Assembly (NCBI RefSeq): GCF_900168125.1
Contig: NZ_FUZF01000007.1
Coordinates: 62,001 to 126,000 of the forward strand
From: Sphingobacterium nematocida
Lineage (GTDB): Bacteria; Bacteroidota; Bacteroidia; Sphingobacteriales; Sphingobacteriaceae
DNA length: 64,000 nucleotides
Direction: 5' to 3'
The notes beneath the pieces were generated by a model. It had not been told where the DNA came from and made no database searches. It worked only from the letters and a program-made list of their open reading frames with translations. Shown here piece by piece: positions 1 to 9,119 of the stretch; the first letter of the stretch is position 1; the number at the start of each line of letters is the position of its first letter. Position numbers and translations under genes: made by a program.

Positions 1-1137
1 GGGCTTATCTTGATCTACAGATACGCCGACAAATGCAACAGGTTTATCTTTATACTCCTCATTTAACCTTTCCCAGTGTGGTTCTTCTGCACGGCATGGT
101 CCGCACCAGGTCGCCCATAGATCAACCAATACCAACTTTCCTTTTAAATCGTCCAAAGCCACTTTCTTTCCGGTAATATCTGGATAGGCAAACTTAAAAG
201 CGGGAACGCCTGTTTTTGTCTCTACGAGCTTGGCTTCCACGGCAGCTGCACGTTGCTTTTGCTCTTCTAACGTAAAATATTTGTTAAATGCGGAATTCAT
301 TTCCTGAAAATCATTGTACGAGCGCGAACTCTCTAACCTCCCCACCACAAATTGTCCTTTCAGTACATCTTCCGGAATAGCTGCTACCTGCTGCTCGAAA
401 GTAGGCCTGCTGGATAGATCGACCTTTCTGTATACTAAGCCCGTTAAAAAACGATCTCCGTAAGGCATATCTAATAATTGCTTTGTAAGATAACGATCTG
501 CTTGAAATGTGGTGTAAAACTCACTCATCTCTTCTTTGCTTGGATGTGCCGTACGAGGCATGTTTAAATACGACGTGGCATAATATGCAAAATCATAGTC
601 AATCAATGTCGGGAAAAGTGAATCAAACTTTGGATTGCCTGTTTTCACAGATTTACCGATAGCAGGAATTTTACTTTTGAAAGCCTCCACTTCGGGAAAA
701 AAATCTACATAGGTACTCATTCCCCCTGGGGTAGTTCCTTTTTCTTTAAAAGTTTGTGCCTGCTTATCCCAAGCATAAAGCGCTTCGTTCTCTTTGCTAT
801 TTTTGCCAACGAGATCATACCCTGCCTTTTTCACTTTATAGTTGACCTCTTCTCCTCCTTTAAAGTAAAAACGGTTTAAATCCGTTTGATTCAATGCATT
901 GCCTGTACCAACAGAATACAGGCCCTCGTACTCTGGCGTAAAACGAAAGGCAAAACGCCCCTGTCCATCAGGAGTAGATGTTGCTATCTCGATCAATCTT
1001 CCGTTGTACACCTTAAACAAGCTAACTTTTTTATAAGGTGTGCTCTCAAAAGAACCATTGATATTACTAGCCTGCTGTGCCTGTGCAACGAGCAAACCGA
1101 GCACCGCTGTGCACAGTAAAATTGTCTTTTTAATCAT
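1..1137 (-). CDS. TlpA-like thiol-disulfide oxidoreductase, C-terminus cut by window edge
   Basis: The frame is open from an ATG at 1137 to base 1, giving 379 residues, so the 3' end is missing. An N-terminal signal peptide is visible (MIKKTILLCTAVLGLLVAQA). It is followed by a beta-rich, DUF4369-like region and a helical middle. A C-terminal thioredoxin domain carries the active site WATWCGPC (Cys345 and Cys348) after a KLVLVDLWA strand. Proteins of this layout are exported, membrane-anchored or periplasmic redoxins in Bacteroidota. The gene is the last visible member of the minus-strand run below the SusC/SusD genes and follows the next gene upstream by about 40 bases. Its partner is unknown. 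The redoxin call is secure; any specific substrate would be a guess. Confidence 0.85.
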   Translation of the reverse strand, partial: MIKKTILLCTAVLGLLVAQAQQASNINGSFESTPYKKVSLFKVYNGRLIEIATSTPDGQGRFAFRFTPEYEGLYSVGTGNALNQTDLNRFYFKGGEEVNYKVKKAGYDLVGKNSKENEALYAWDKQAQTFKEKGTTPGGMSTYVDFFPEVEAFKSKIPAIGKSVKTGNPKFDSLFPTLIDYDFAYYATSYLNMPRTAHPSKEEMSEFYTTFQADRYLTKQLLDMPYGDRFLTGLVYRKVDLSSRPTFEQQVAAIPEDVLKGQFVVGRLESSRSYNDFQEMNSAFNKYFTLEEQKQRAAAVEAKLVETKTGVPAFKFAYPDITGKKVALDDLKGKLVLVDLWATWCGPCRAEEPHWERLNEEYKDKPVAFVGVSVDQDKP

Positions 1138-1179
1138 TATAATTCGTGTTTATTATTAATTTTTATTGCTGCTATTCAA

Positions 1180-2400
1180 CTAGTCCATTGAAAAACCTAA
1201 AGTTCGCTTCAAATCCTTCGCCTCAAAACCACCTGCGTCTTTTCTCTTGATTGCAGCCTGCATAGCTAAGGCTTCCTCCTTTTTGATCTTATAATAGGGA
1301 TTCGTAAAATCACCGGTTAAAAATTGCTCAACCGCCTTATCTGCTTTCTTAAAATCTCCCAAATACGTATACAATAACGTGAGCTTATATTGATCTGTAA
1401 AATCTAGTGGCCCCTTGCTGTTCTGATCCTCATACTCCGCCAATAATGCTTTAAGTAGAGCTTTGTTACTCTTTTGGTCGATGATGACTTGACCTAAAGC
1501 ATTGCTACGTTCTTCCCACTTGGGATAAAGAGTATGCTTATCTATTAAAGCTAAATACGTCTTGGCATCTTTGGAGGAACTGTAATAGTCTGCCACAAAA
1601 TGAGGCAGGAAAACTGGCCATAACTTGTCATTATACACCGGACGAATGTAAGAAATCAAAGCCTCCAGACTATCTAATTGTTGTGCTGCTCCATATTGCT
1701 TACTTTTCGCTTTAGCTACATTATTTATTTTATTCATCAGTAGACTTCCGCCATATAGCTCGATTAGCTTCGGAAGATTATTGTATGCCCAAAGATTATA
1801 CTTCGGAAAATTGGTTACCGAGTTGGCTAAAAAGGCTTGCTCGTTGAATAAATCTTTCTGTTGATCTAAATAACCCTCCAATTCTGAAAAAGGATGATTT
1901 ACGCCTGTTTTGATAAAGCGCTCACTATAAGCTGCTGGGTATTCTCTATCCAAATTTGTATCGAACGCTAAATAGTCTTTAGCTGCTTCCAACTGTACAG
2001 CCTTTTGTAATAAAGGAACGAATCTGTTTACGCCAAAAAATCCAGATTCTGTCAAAATAGCCTTCCCCTCTTTATTCAAAATGACGTAGGTAGGAAAGCC
2101 AGAAGCTCCATATTTCCGTGCCAACTTTTTGCCATCCAATTCTTTCATGACATCGGTTTTGTACAAGATGTAATTTTGTTGGATCTCCTGCTGAACGGAA
2201 GGATCGGGCAATACGCGCTTGTCCATCTCGGCACAGGGCATACAACCGACAAAATACATATCGATCAGGATTAGCTTGTTTTCCTTTTGTGCCAGCGCTT
2301 TACAATCTTCAAAAGAACCTTTAAAAGATTGGTCTTTCTGCGCGTAAACGCTTACTATTCCTATGCAAAGCATAAGCAAGAGACTTGATATCTTCTTCAT
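1180..2400 (-). CDS. Exported thioredoxin-fold protein with CMPC active site
   Basis: 406 residues. A signal peptide ending in VYAQ is followed by a thioredoxin-like domain (about residues 25-130) with the motif GCMPCAEMD (Cys53 and Cys56). The cis-proline region appears as ASGFPTYVIL, as in Thioredoxin_7/DUF255-like families. The remaining 270 or so residues are mostly helical with no catalytic motif I recognise, possibly TPR-like (for example TYLGDFKKADKAVEQFL). It sits 21 bases after the aspartyl-protease gene, so co-transcription is likely. CxxC thioredoxins with a helical tail are common in Bacteroidota uptake loci, but their targets are mostly unknown. Confidence 0.8.
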   Translation of the reverse strand: MKKISSLLLMLCIGIVSVYAQKDQSFKGSFEDCKALAQKENKLILIDMYFVGCMPCAEMDKRVLPDPSVQQEIQQNYILYKTDVMKELDGKKLARKYGASGFPTYVILNKEGKAILTESGFFGVNRFVPLLQKAVQLEAAKDYLAFDTNLDREYPAAYSERFIKTGVNHPFSELEGYLDQQKDLFNEQAFLANSVTNFPKYNLWAYNNLPKLIELYGGSLLMNKINNVAKAKSKQYGAAQQLDSLEALISYIRPVYNDKLWPVFLPHFVADYYSSSKDAKTYLALIDKHTLYPKWEERSNALGQVIIDQKSNKALLKALLAEYEDQNSKGPLDFTDQYKLTLLYTYLGDFKKADKAVEQFLTGDFTNPYYKIKKEEALAMQAAIKRKDAGGFEAKDLKRTLGFSMD

Positions 2401-2421
2401 TATGGATTTATCTAAATAAGT

Positions 2422-3933
2422 TTATAAGTTCGTTATGTTTCCACCTTCGATTTCAACCGCAATTTCTTCACCAGCGATAGCCTTTTGCTGTATTTCAGTG
2501 ATAAGTTCCGGCTTTTTACCCAGCTTATCGGCGGCATAATTCCCTAAGCTTTTAATCTCAGCTCCTTTAGCGAGTTGTACCTTGGCCTCTCCGAAGCCCG
2601 CAGTGCCCAATACCACTAATTTGCCGTCATTGTCCCAACCCAACTGATAGTTTTTTAGCACAAAGTCCTGTGGCATGCTATGCAGTTTATTCGGGCTGAA
2701 AAAAACTTCTCCTTCGGCCAGATTGATTGTCATATTGTATCGGCCTAGTAAACGTACGCCGATAGATCCATCAGCACCCGGATTCCAGTTTTCATTATTG
2801 GATGATCCGCCCATTAATGTGACAGGAAGTCCCGACATCGGGTTTAACCCCGTAATGTTGAAGCCGAAACTCTTGCCCATGAAAGTCGGAGAAGAGATTC
2901 CCATGCTTACGGTAGCTGCCTGTACTTCGGGTTTAAAGCCGGAGACCAATAGCTTATTCTGCCGAACAAATGGTCTAAAACATATCAGGTCATAAGATGC
3001 ACCTGTATCAAAAACAAAGTTTCCTGCATATTTTTTTCCCTGTACTATCTCAAGCTCCCCAGGTAGCATCATAATTCCAGATGGCATGCCGACCTGCACA
3101 GTATGTCCTTTACCTTCATATCTATATGGTCCAAAACTGTATAAGGAAAGCATATTGTTATCGTAATCGATGTGGGTAATGTAGCGACGGATGAGTGCAT
3201 TACCAATAATGCCTTCGGCATTATCTCTGCCCATCTCCGGAAAAATCGCAATCCCCATTTCTTTAAGAGAAAGGGTATCCAGCAATACCGTATTATTATC
3301 TGAAACTTGTATTGTTTTGTTTCCGCCGACTACAGAAGCATTATTTTCGCGGGTTACTTTTAATCCGATCTCATCGGCCAACGTTTGGCTCAAGGCCATA
3401 CCGTCAGCTCCGGTGTCAAACAAAAGATTTAACGGTCTTTCAAATCCATTGATCTTTACTTTCAAAACGATGGAGCCATTATGATTTTCGAAAGGGATCC
3501 GTGCAACCAGACGTGATTGTATCTCGCGCTTCAACCCATATAACAGATCAAACTGAGTGACGTACAATAGTTGTCCTTTCGTATTTACCAACGCTTGAGA
3601 CACCGCTTTCTTTCCATCCTTTTCGGTAAATTCGACCTTGTAAAGTATTCCTTTATCGGTCTTTCCCTCGCCCAAAACCTGTACTGACGTAGCACCATAG
3701 TTTTTGATCACTTGATCCAATCGGAATTTAGCCCCTTCTGCCGTATGTCCCGCTACTGCAAACTCATCAGCCAGATATCTAGAGAGACCTGAGGTATCTT
3801 TGCTTTGCAAGGATTTATTCATCGCTATTTCAAATAACGACTGATCCTTTAACTGTGCCTGTACAGTACTAATACCAAACAACAGCGCTGCTGATACCAG
3901 TATAATTAACTTACTTTTCTTTCTGCTCTGCAT
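2422..3933 (-). CDS. Retropepsin-like aspartyl protease family protein with two DTG motifs
   Basis: I chose the ATG at 3933 (503 residues, MQSRKKSK...). A purine-rich AGAGGA lies just upstream and a signal peptide ending VQAQ follows directly; a longer reading to 3987 would run into the upstream gene. Two catalytic-type motifs are visible, LLFDTGADG (residues 171-179) and FVFDTGASYD (306-315). Each begins a retropepsin-like lobe, so a single chain could form a pepsin-like active site. The N-terminal 30-130 region resembles an NTF2-like fold, and the last 70 residues look PDZ-like (WDNDGKLVVLGTAGFGEAKV); both are weak calls. It is probably periplasmic or lipid-side. It lies 13 bases after a TlpA gene, within the Sus-linked redox operon. 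Confidence 0.75.
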   Translation of the reverse strand: MQSRKKSKLIILVSAALLFGISTVQAQLKDQSLFEIAMNKSLQSKDTSGLSRYLADEFAVAGHTAEGAKFRLDQVIKNYGATSVQVLGEGKTDKGILYKVEFTEKDGKKAVSQALVNTKGQLLYVTQFDLLYGLKREIQSRLVARIPFENHNGSIVLKVKINGFERPLNLLFDTGADGMALSQTLADEIGLKVTRENNASVVGGNKTIQVSDNNTVLLDTLSLKEMGIAIFPEMGRDNAEGIIGNALIRRYITHIDYDNNMLSLYSFGPYRYEGKGHTVQVGMPSGIMMLPGELEIVQGKKYAGNFVFDTGASYDLICFRPFVRQNKLLVSGFKPEVQAATVSMGISSPTFMGKSFGFNITGLNPMSGLPVTLMGGSSNNENWNPGADGSIGVRLLGRYNMTINLAEGEVFFSPNKLHSMPQDFVLKNYQLGWDNDGKLVVLGTAGFGEAKVQLAKGAEIKSLGNYAADKLGKKPELITEIQQKAIAGEEIAVEIEGGNITNL

Positions 3934-3946
3934 AGAATCCTCTGTT

Positions 3947-5110
3947 TTAGTAACCGTATATATGCTTAAGAGCGACATCAATATCATCTGTTGCTGAAGC
4001 TGTGATTCTCAAAATGACCTTGCCTTCGGCATCGACCAATATCTTGGTCGGAAAACCTGTGATACCATAGGATTTAACAACGTCAAACTGCTCCTTATTC
4101 TCATTGTTTAAAACATTCACCCAATGTATCCCTAATTCATCTATCGCTTTCTTCCAGGTTGCACTTGCTTCATCCAGGGTTTTGCCTCGCTCTTGCGCTA
4201 CGCCTACGATTTCAAAGCCTTTGTCTTTGTACTTCTCATGCAGTTCTAAAAGATGCGGCATACCGGCACGACAAGGACCACACCAGCTTCCCCAAAAGTC
4301 AATCAGAAAAACTTTTCCTCTTAAATCATCTAATTTAAACGGCTTTCCTGTAGCGGTCGTCCTTGCAAAGGTCTGGGCGGCTGTGCCTTTGGTGGTAACA
4401 ATCTCCCGCTGTATGTTGCTTTGGATTTCTTTACCCATTTTTGTGTTATGATAACGATGATCTATCGCAGCAAACGCTTTAGCATAATTATCCGTCGTGT
4501 AAAGGTTTTTAAGCCTATACAATAAGAATAAGCTAACATAGGAGTGAGGATGGGAAAGAACAAATTTCTTTTGTAATGCTCCTTCTTGTCTATGAAACTC
4601 ACTAAGCTGTTTCATTAAGATCTTCCCTTCTTCCGTATCGCTCTTTATTTCTCCTTTTTTTATTGGCTCATATAAAGCTGTAATCTTACGCGAAAAGTCT
4701 GCGGTAGATTGCCGAAGGATATTGTAATCATTATTTTCCCCTCCTCCAGATACCTCAGCTAATTCTAACTCATCTTGCTGCCCTGTAATCTTGATATCAT
4801 CTTTGTGAATAAAAATATTTAAAGGCCTATACATAGCCCCATTCATTGGATCTGAACCTGTAAATCTCAACATTCCGTCAACAACTAAAGCCTGTTTAGG
4901 AACAGTAAGCTGAAACGACCCAGACATTACATTTGCGGATGCCCGAAAATCCTGTCCATTATGGTCCGTAAATGAAAACCAAACTTTTTGAATCTGATCG
5001 GCGGAACCTTGTTTTAATATCCCGCTAACAAGAAGGCTATCTCCCTGTGCATAAGAAAGCGCAGGAAATATTATTAAACCTGCAATAATTAAACTCCAGA
5101 ATCTATTCAT
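3947..5110 (-). CDS. TlpA-like redoxin with N-terminal DUF4369-like domain
   Basis: I start at the ATG at 5110 (387 residues, MNRFWSLIIAG), because it places the signal peptide (ending SYAQ) at the N-terminus; an in-frame ATG ten codons upstream gives a charged leader. Residues 25-130 form a DUF4369-like beta domain, then a helical linker. The C-terminal redoxin domain carries DFWGSWCGPCRAGMP (Cys277 and Cys280) and the cis-Pro strand ITGFPTKILVD. It should act in the periplasm as a thiol-disulfide reductase. It is the second TlpA-type gene of this operon, about 160 bases downstream of the PKD-like lipoprotein gene. Confidence 0.85.
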   Translation of the reverse strand: MNRFWSLIIAGLIIFPALSYAQGDSLLVSGILKQGSADQIQKVWFSFTDHNGQDFRASANVMSGSFQLTVPKQALVVDGMLRFTGSDPMNGAMYRPLNIFIHKDDIKITGQQDELELAEVSGGGENNDYNILRQSTADFSRKITALYEPIKKGEIKSDTEEGKILMKQLSEFHRQEGALQKKFVLSHPHSYVSLFLLYRLKNLYTTDNYAKAFAAIDHRYHNTKMGKEIQSNIQREIVTTKGTAAQTFARTTATGKPFKLDDLRGKVFLIDFWGSWCGPCRAGMPHLLELHEKYKDKGFEIVGVAQERGKTLDEASATWKKAIDELGIHWVNVLNNENKEQFDVVKSYGITGFPTKILVDAEGKVILRITASATDDIDVALKHIYGY

Positions 5111-5213
5111 CTTTAAATTTTTACTTTTCAAAAAATGCATAAATCAAATAGATTCCTCTTTCTCCCTCACGAAAGAGATAAAGAGTAACTATAACTGATA
5201 TACCATTACTAAT

Positions 5214-5247
5214 AATAGTGTTAGGGACAGATGTTCCTAACACTATT
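5214..5247 (-). terminator. Inverted repeat below the Sus lipoprotein genes, possible terminator
   Basis: A 12-bp perfect inverted repeat (aatagtgttagg, loop of 10) lies in the 164-bp gap between the PKD-like lipoprotein and the TlpA gene. It lacks a strong T-tract on the minus-strand side, so it may be a weak or partial terminator, or a processing hairpin that separates expression of the Sus genes from the redox genes. Confidence 0.45.
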
Positions 5248-5274
5248 GCTTTAAGATTAACGTATTTTAATATA

Positions 5275-6855
5275 TTACCACCCTAGAGGAAATTCTGCTT
5301 CCGTCACATCAGCCACTCTGCCGAATCCATTAAAGGATAGGAATGTTTTGTAGTCCGCGTTAAACTGTGGCGTATCAAACACTTCAACTTTACCAGAAGT
5401 CTGTGGCGCAACAGGATCTAATGAAGCGACAACTAAACCGACTACGTCTGGAAGAAACCTTTTCCCATAGGTGTTAGCATTATTTGGATTAATAACACTA
5501 CTATAGGATACTGATGTACTTCTCAAATATTTGAATACAGTTATTTCCTTATTGCCGTAATCTTTCATAAGCTTTACACTACTTTCACTTGGATCATACT
5601 GGTATATTTTTCCACCCACAGCATATTGCAAATAACCATAACGAGGATCAACCTCAAAGTGCTGGGCTTGGGCTATACCGGGCAGTGATGTAATATCTGT
5701 TAAAAAATTGGCGGAAAAAGCACTTGCGGTATTTGTCATTCGGGCTAGAAAATATTTCCCAGACTTGGTCAATACCGCATAAGCCTGTCCACCAAATGCA
5801 ACCGTTTGATTCATCCAAACCATATCCATGTCCACTTTATTCGGATTGAATGCCGCATTATTTTGGTCATAAGTCAATGGTGTCTGTGAAACAGCTACAG
5901 CTGAGCTCATATTCCTCACGAAACGCTTATTGGTAATATCATACATCAGACAGGAAGGTCCTGCTGTTGGTGCGATAAATGGTGATACTTTAAAATATGT
6001 GCCATCTGCAAGTCGGTTTATCGGCGTTCCTACATTGACCTGAAAAACAGCATACTTTACAAAAACGTCATTCCCCTTTACCACATAACCATCCCTACTG
6101 GCTGTGGGGCGAATGGCATCAATGGTTTCAAATTCAGTAGGGTTAACTGTCTCATATTTAAAACTGTATTGATCAGACCAGATAAATCCGTCAGTAACAT
6201 TTGTTTTCTCTGTATTTTTATCGGTGCCGACATACACAAAATACTTAACACCATTCCCTGTAGCTGGTGTTTGATTTGACCAGGTAGTAATAAACTTAGG
6301 TTTACCCAATAGAGACATAGTATTTTTACTAACATCCTTGATACTATCCTGGAAGTTGGTATGATGTTTTGAGTAATTTGCTAAAGTATGATTCCACTCG
6401 AAGAGATCAATTTTTGATTTTCCATTATCATCAGATAATATCATCCATCCACCATTAAACCCAGAACCAACCCTTATCGTAAATTTTTGTTCCCATAATA
6501 GATTCGTAGATTTTTCTTTTGCTTTAAAGTAAACCGTATAATCGCCAATAGGTAAAGAAATAACTTCATTCAGATGTTCTTTGGTACTAATTCGTAATGG
6601 TTCTTGGTTTAAACCTTGACGATAGGCTAACCATTCAAAATCATAATCACTTGAAGAGAGCGAACTTCCTGACGAGTGGCTCAACTGAGGAACAATTCCT
6701 GGATTACCGCCAATTTTCATAACATATGTTTTTTCAATTCCTTGGATAAAAACACTGTCAATACTGTGATAATTATAACTTCCCAAATCTTTTTTACAAC
6801 TATAACTAAGTAGTAATAAAATCGGAAAAAACATGTATTTTATAGTCTGTTTCAT
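5275..6855 (-). CDS. PKD-like family lipoprotein of a SusCD locus
   Basis: 526 residues. The N-terminus is a lipoprotein signal with lipobox LLSYSC (Cys20), then KKDLGSYNYH. The KDLGxYxY start and the following beta-rich, Ig/PKD-like stretch (about 35-130) are typical of the PKD-like lipoproteins next to SusD in Bacteroidota. The rest looks like repeated beta strands (for example GGWMILSDDNGKSKIDLF), compatible with a propeller-like surface protein. It is likely surface-exposed and helps bind the imported substrate. It follows the DUF4843 gene by 15 bases. Family call good; ligand unknown. Confidence 0.75.
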   Translation of the reverse strand: MKQTIKYMFFPILLLLSYSCKKDLGSYNYHSIDSVFIQGIEKTYVMKIGGNPGIVPQLSHSSGSSLSSSDYDFEWLAYRQGLNQEPLRISTKEHLNEVISLPIGDYTVYFKAKEKSTNLLWEQKFTIRVGSGFNGGWMILSDDNGKSKIDLFEWNHTLANYSKHHTNFQDSIKDVSKNTMSLLGKPKFITTWSNQTPATGNGVKYFVYVGTDKNTEKTNVTDGFIWSDQYSFKYETVNPTEFETIDAIRPTASRDGYVVKGNDVFVKYAVFQVNVGTPINRLADGTYFKVSPFIAPTAGPSCLMYDITNKRFVRNMSSAVAVSQTPLTYDQNNAAFNPNKVDMDMVWMNQTVAFGGQAYAVLTKSGKYFLARMTNTASAFSANFLTDITSLPGIAQAQHFEVDPRYGYLQYAVGGKIYQYDPSESSVKLMKDYGNKEITVFKYLRSTSVSYSSVINPNNANTYGKRFLPDVVGLVVASLDPVAPQTSGKVEVFDTPQFNADYKTFLSFNGFGRVADVTEAEFPLGW

Positions 6856-6870
6856 TAGATATCAATATTT

Positions 6871-7677
6871 TTAACTTGCGTTAGGCCCAACAGTGATTAA
6901 TTGTTTGTTTTCATCGTAATAAAATCTATCTTCCGAAGCCTCCTTACCCAACCAATACTTCATGTAAGAACCCCAAAAAGTCAGTCTAGCTATTGAAAAG
7001 TAATTAGCTTCCGTATATTGGGGATCGGTAAAATGCTCCATATCTTCATTAAAAAGCTTAATGATAAGATTCAATTTTGCTACAGAAAATTTACCAAGAT
7101 AGCCCTCAGCCGTTGATCTTCTGGTAGCCCAGAAATAAGGTTCTTCAAAAATATTATCTACTATAAGCCGGAAGTCCAGTATTGGAACTCTTCTTTGCAT
7201 ATTATTGGTATATCTGTAATAGATATCTGTATTGAAGTTCTCATTAGGCAACAACCTGAAAGAAGTAACAAACCTACTTTTTTTCATTTCCTCTGTTTTC
7301 TTGATATTCAATCTAACAAAACCATGATTTTTTCCGGCAGGAACGACTAGACTACCGTCCGTAAAGGTATAGTGTTCATTTTCTTTAAGTGTAGCATTGG
7401 AATTGGTTGATATTTTAAAAACCCTATCTACGTCATAAATCGGCCCCGTAATAGATACCTGAATCGGCACATCCGTTGATATCAAATCTTGAGGCAAAAA
7501 ACCAAATCTCACATGCAGGCTATCTGTAGGAGTGGTTGCACTTGCTGTCGAATATGGTAATGAAAAATAGATAGACGAGCCACTTTCAGACTCGTTATAA
7601 AAATCTAATGCTTTCTCTTTACAGCCAACGAGTGATAAGAAGAGAACAACAATGTATATGTATTTAAACTGTTTCAT
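6871..7677 (-). CDS. DUF4843 lipoprotein
   Basis: 268 residues. The lipobox FLSLVGC (Cys19) is followed by KEKALDFYNESESGSSIYF, the characteristic opening of DUF4843 proteins, which are found almost only beside SusC/SusD pairs in Bacteroidota. The body is beta-rich (LHVRFGFLPQDLISTDVPIQV, with FVRLNIKKTE later), compatible with Ig-like folds. It is probably an outer-membrane, surface-facing lipoprotein accessory to uptake. The gaps to its neighbours (9 and 15 bases) place it in the SusCD operon. Confidence 0.75.
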   Translation of the reverse strand: MKQFKYIYIVVLFLSLVGCKEKALDFYNESESGSSIYFSLPYSTASATTPTDSLHVRFGFLPQDLISTDVPIQVSITGPIYDVDRVFKISTNSNATLKENEHYTFTDGSLVVPAGKNHGFVRLNIKKTEEMKKSRFVTSFRLLPNENFNTDIYYRYTNNMQRRVPILDFRLIVDNIFEEPYFWATRRSTAEGYLGKFSVAKLNLIIKLFNEDMEHFTDPQYTEANYFSIARLTFWGSYMKYWLGKEASEDRFYYDENKQLITVGPNAS

Positions 7678-7686
7678 AGTTTTTTT

Positions 7687-9111
7687 CTAACGGTTTGCTA
7701 ATTCTTCGTCTGGAATGGGTACTACCCAAGCAGAGCTAGGGATAGTTCCGTTATTATTATTCGGAAATGAAGATAATATACTCGTAATTTTACGGCGTTT
7801 ATAGTAATACCAAAGTTGACCTTCACCAAAAAACTCCTTTCTGTACTCTTTCAGTATTTCTGTTTTAAGATCTACGTTTGGCCCTGCTGTAAGAGATGCC
7901 AAGCCTCGTGCATTTAAAACTTTATTTAGATAAGCCAACGCTTTAGTGGGATCGGGCTCTGTCTCTGCTAAAATATAGTACATCTCCGACAATCTGATAA
8001 CAGGAATAACATTGCGTTGCATCTGTAATCCAGGTCGTTTCTCGGCTATATCTGCGTACTTATAGAATGTCCTATAGGGTACTACAGTAGGACTGGGCTT
8101 CCAAGTTGTTTGATAACGATAATCTGCGGTTTTTGTTTCAAATATTTTTTCCAGAAATAAATCAGAACCTCCTGCCAAAACATTGTAAGCTAGTTCAAAA
8201 TGGAAGTACTTATCGTAGTTGTTATATAAATCATTTGAATAAACAGAAAAGAGTAACTCTGTATGGAATATACGATCGGGATTCTGCAAATCTGCTGTAA
8301 TTTTTGATCCCACTATCCAAGGAAATAAGAGATCAGACACAGCTACAATTTTTTTGGCAGCCTCATTAGCTCCGGCAAAATCCTTTCTCAGCAAAAGAAT
8401 CCGTGCCTTTGTAGCCAATACGGAAAAATAATTGAAGCGTTGATTATTTTGTAATCTATAACCTAAAGCCTTGACTGGATCATTTTCTAAAAGAGGAAGA
8501 GCTTTGTTGATATCTGAAAGTACGGAATCTAATAAGTTATTTGCAGGTAACAAGGGCTGTATCTCTTCGCCGACTTGAGAATAGTAAGGAATAGAGTTCA
8601 ATGTAGAGTCCTTACTATCATATATCGGCCCATAAAATCTAAATAAATCAAAATGCAAGAACCCTCTTAATCCTAATAGTTCGCCCTTCATAGTCTTCAT
8701 CCGGTCAGTACCCAACACCTGCTCACCGGTCTTATCGATGTTTTCTAAGAGCTTATTTATGTTAGCAATTGCTACATAGGCTTCAGTCCAGATTGCATCA
8801 AATCTTTTAACAACGTCTTTATCCGTATAATCATAACTTCCTATTTTTGACCACTTATTAACTGGACTTCCATTCGTTTTGAATAACTGTGCAAAAATAT
8901 CCGGTACGGTCAATGTTAGATTATCTCCATACAAACTATTGGACGATAAATTCAAATAAATTCCATTTATGGCCTCTTCATAACCTTCTCTAGAAGAAAA
9001 TACCTGTTCTTCGGAGAAGCGATCTTCAGGCTGCACATTAAGCCATTTCGTACATGAGCTTGTGAATGTCAGTAAAGACAACACAAATAATATAAATATT
9101 GTATTTTTCAT
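7687..9111 (-). CDS. RagB/SusD family substrate-binding lipoprotein
   Basis: 474 residues with lipobox LLTFTSSC (Cys20), then TKWLNVQPEDRFSEEQVF, the standard SusD opening. Helical TPR-like segments follow, with the SusD-type features YEEAINGIYLNL, LLGLRGFLHFDLFRFYGPI and, near the C-terminus, EYRKEFFGEGQLWYYYKR. It would sit on the outer-membrane surface and cap the SusC channel, delivering ligand. SusC ends 8 bases upstream. Length is slightly shorter than polysaccharide-type SusD (about 500-600), as often seen in FecR-linked systems. Confidence 0.9.
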   Translation of the reverse strand: MKNTIFILFVLSLLTFTSSCTKWLNVQPEDRFSEEQVFSSREGYEEAINGIYLNLSSNSLYGDNLTLTVPDIFAQLFKTNGSPVNKWSKIGSYDYTDKDVVKRFDAIWTEAYVAIANINKLLENIDKTGEQVLGTDRMKTMKGELLGLRGFLHFDLFRFYGPIYDSKDSTLNSIPYYSQVGEEIQPLLPANNLLDSVLSDINKALPLLENDPVKALGYRLQNNQRFNYFSVLATKARILLLRKDFAGANEAAKKIVAVSDLLFPWIVGSKITADLQNPDRIFHTELLFSVYSNDLYNNYDKYFHFELAYNVLAGGSDLFLEKIFETKTADYRYQTTWKPSPTVVPYRTFYKYADIAEKRPGLQMQRNVIPVIRLSEMYYILAETEPDPTKALAYLNKVLNARGLASLTAGPNVDLKTEILKEYRKEFFGEGQLWYYYKRRKITSILSSFPNNNNGTIPSSAWVVPIPDEELANR

Positions 9112-9119
9112 CTTATTTC

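Noticed and set aside
886..1119. Plus-strand reading frame opposite the first TlpA gene
   Set aside because: It lies antisense to a clear thioredoxin gene and has no recognisable protein pattern.
2675..3484. Plus-strand frames across the aspartyl protease gene
   Set aside because: They are shadows of the protease gene; no promoter, start context or family match.
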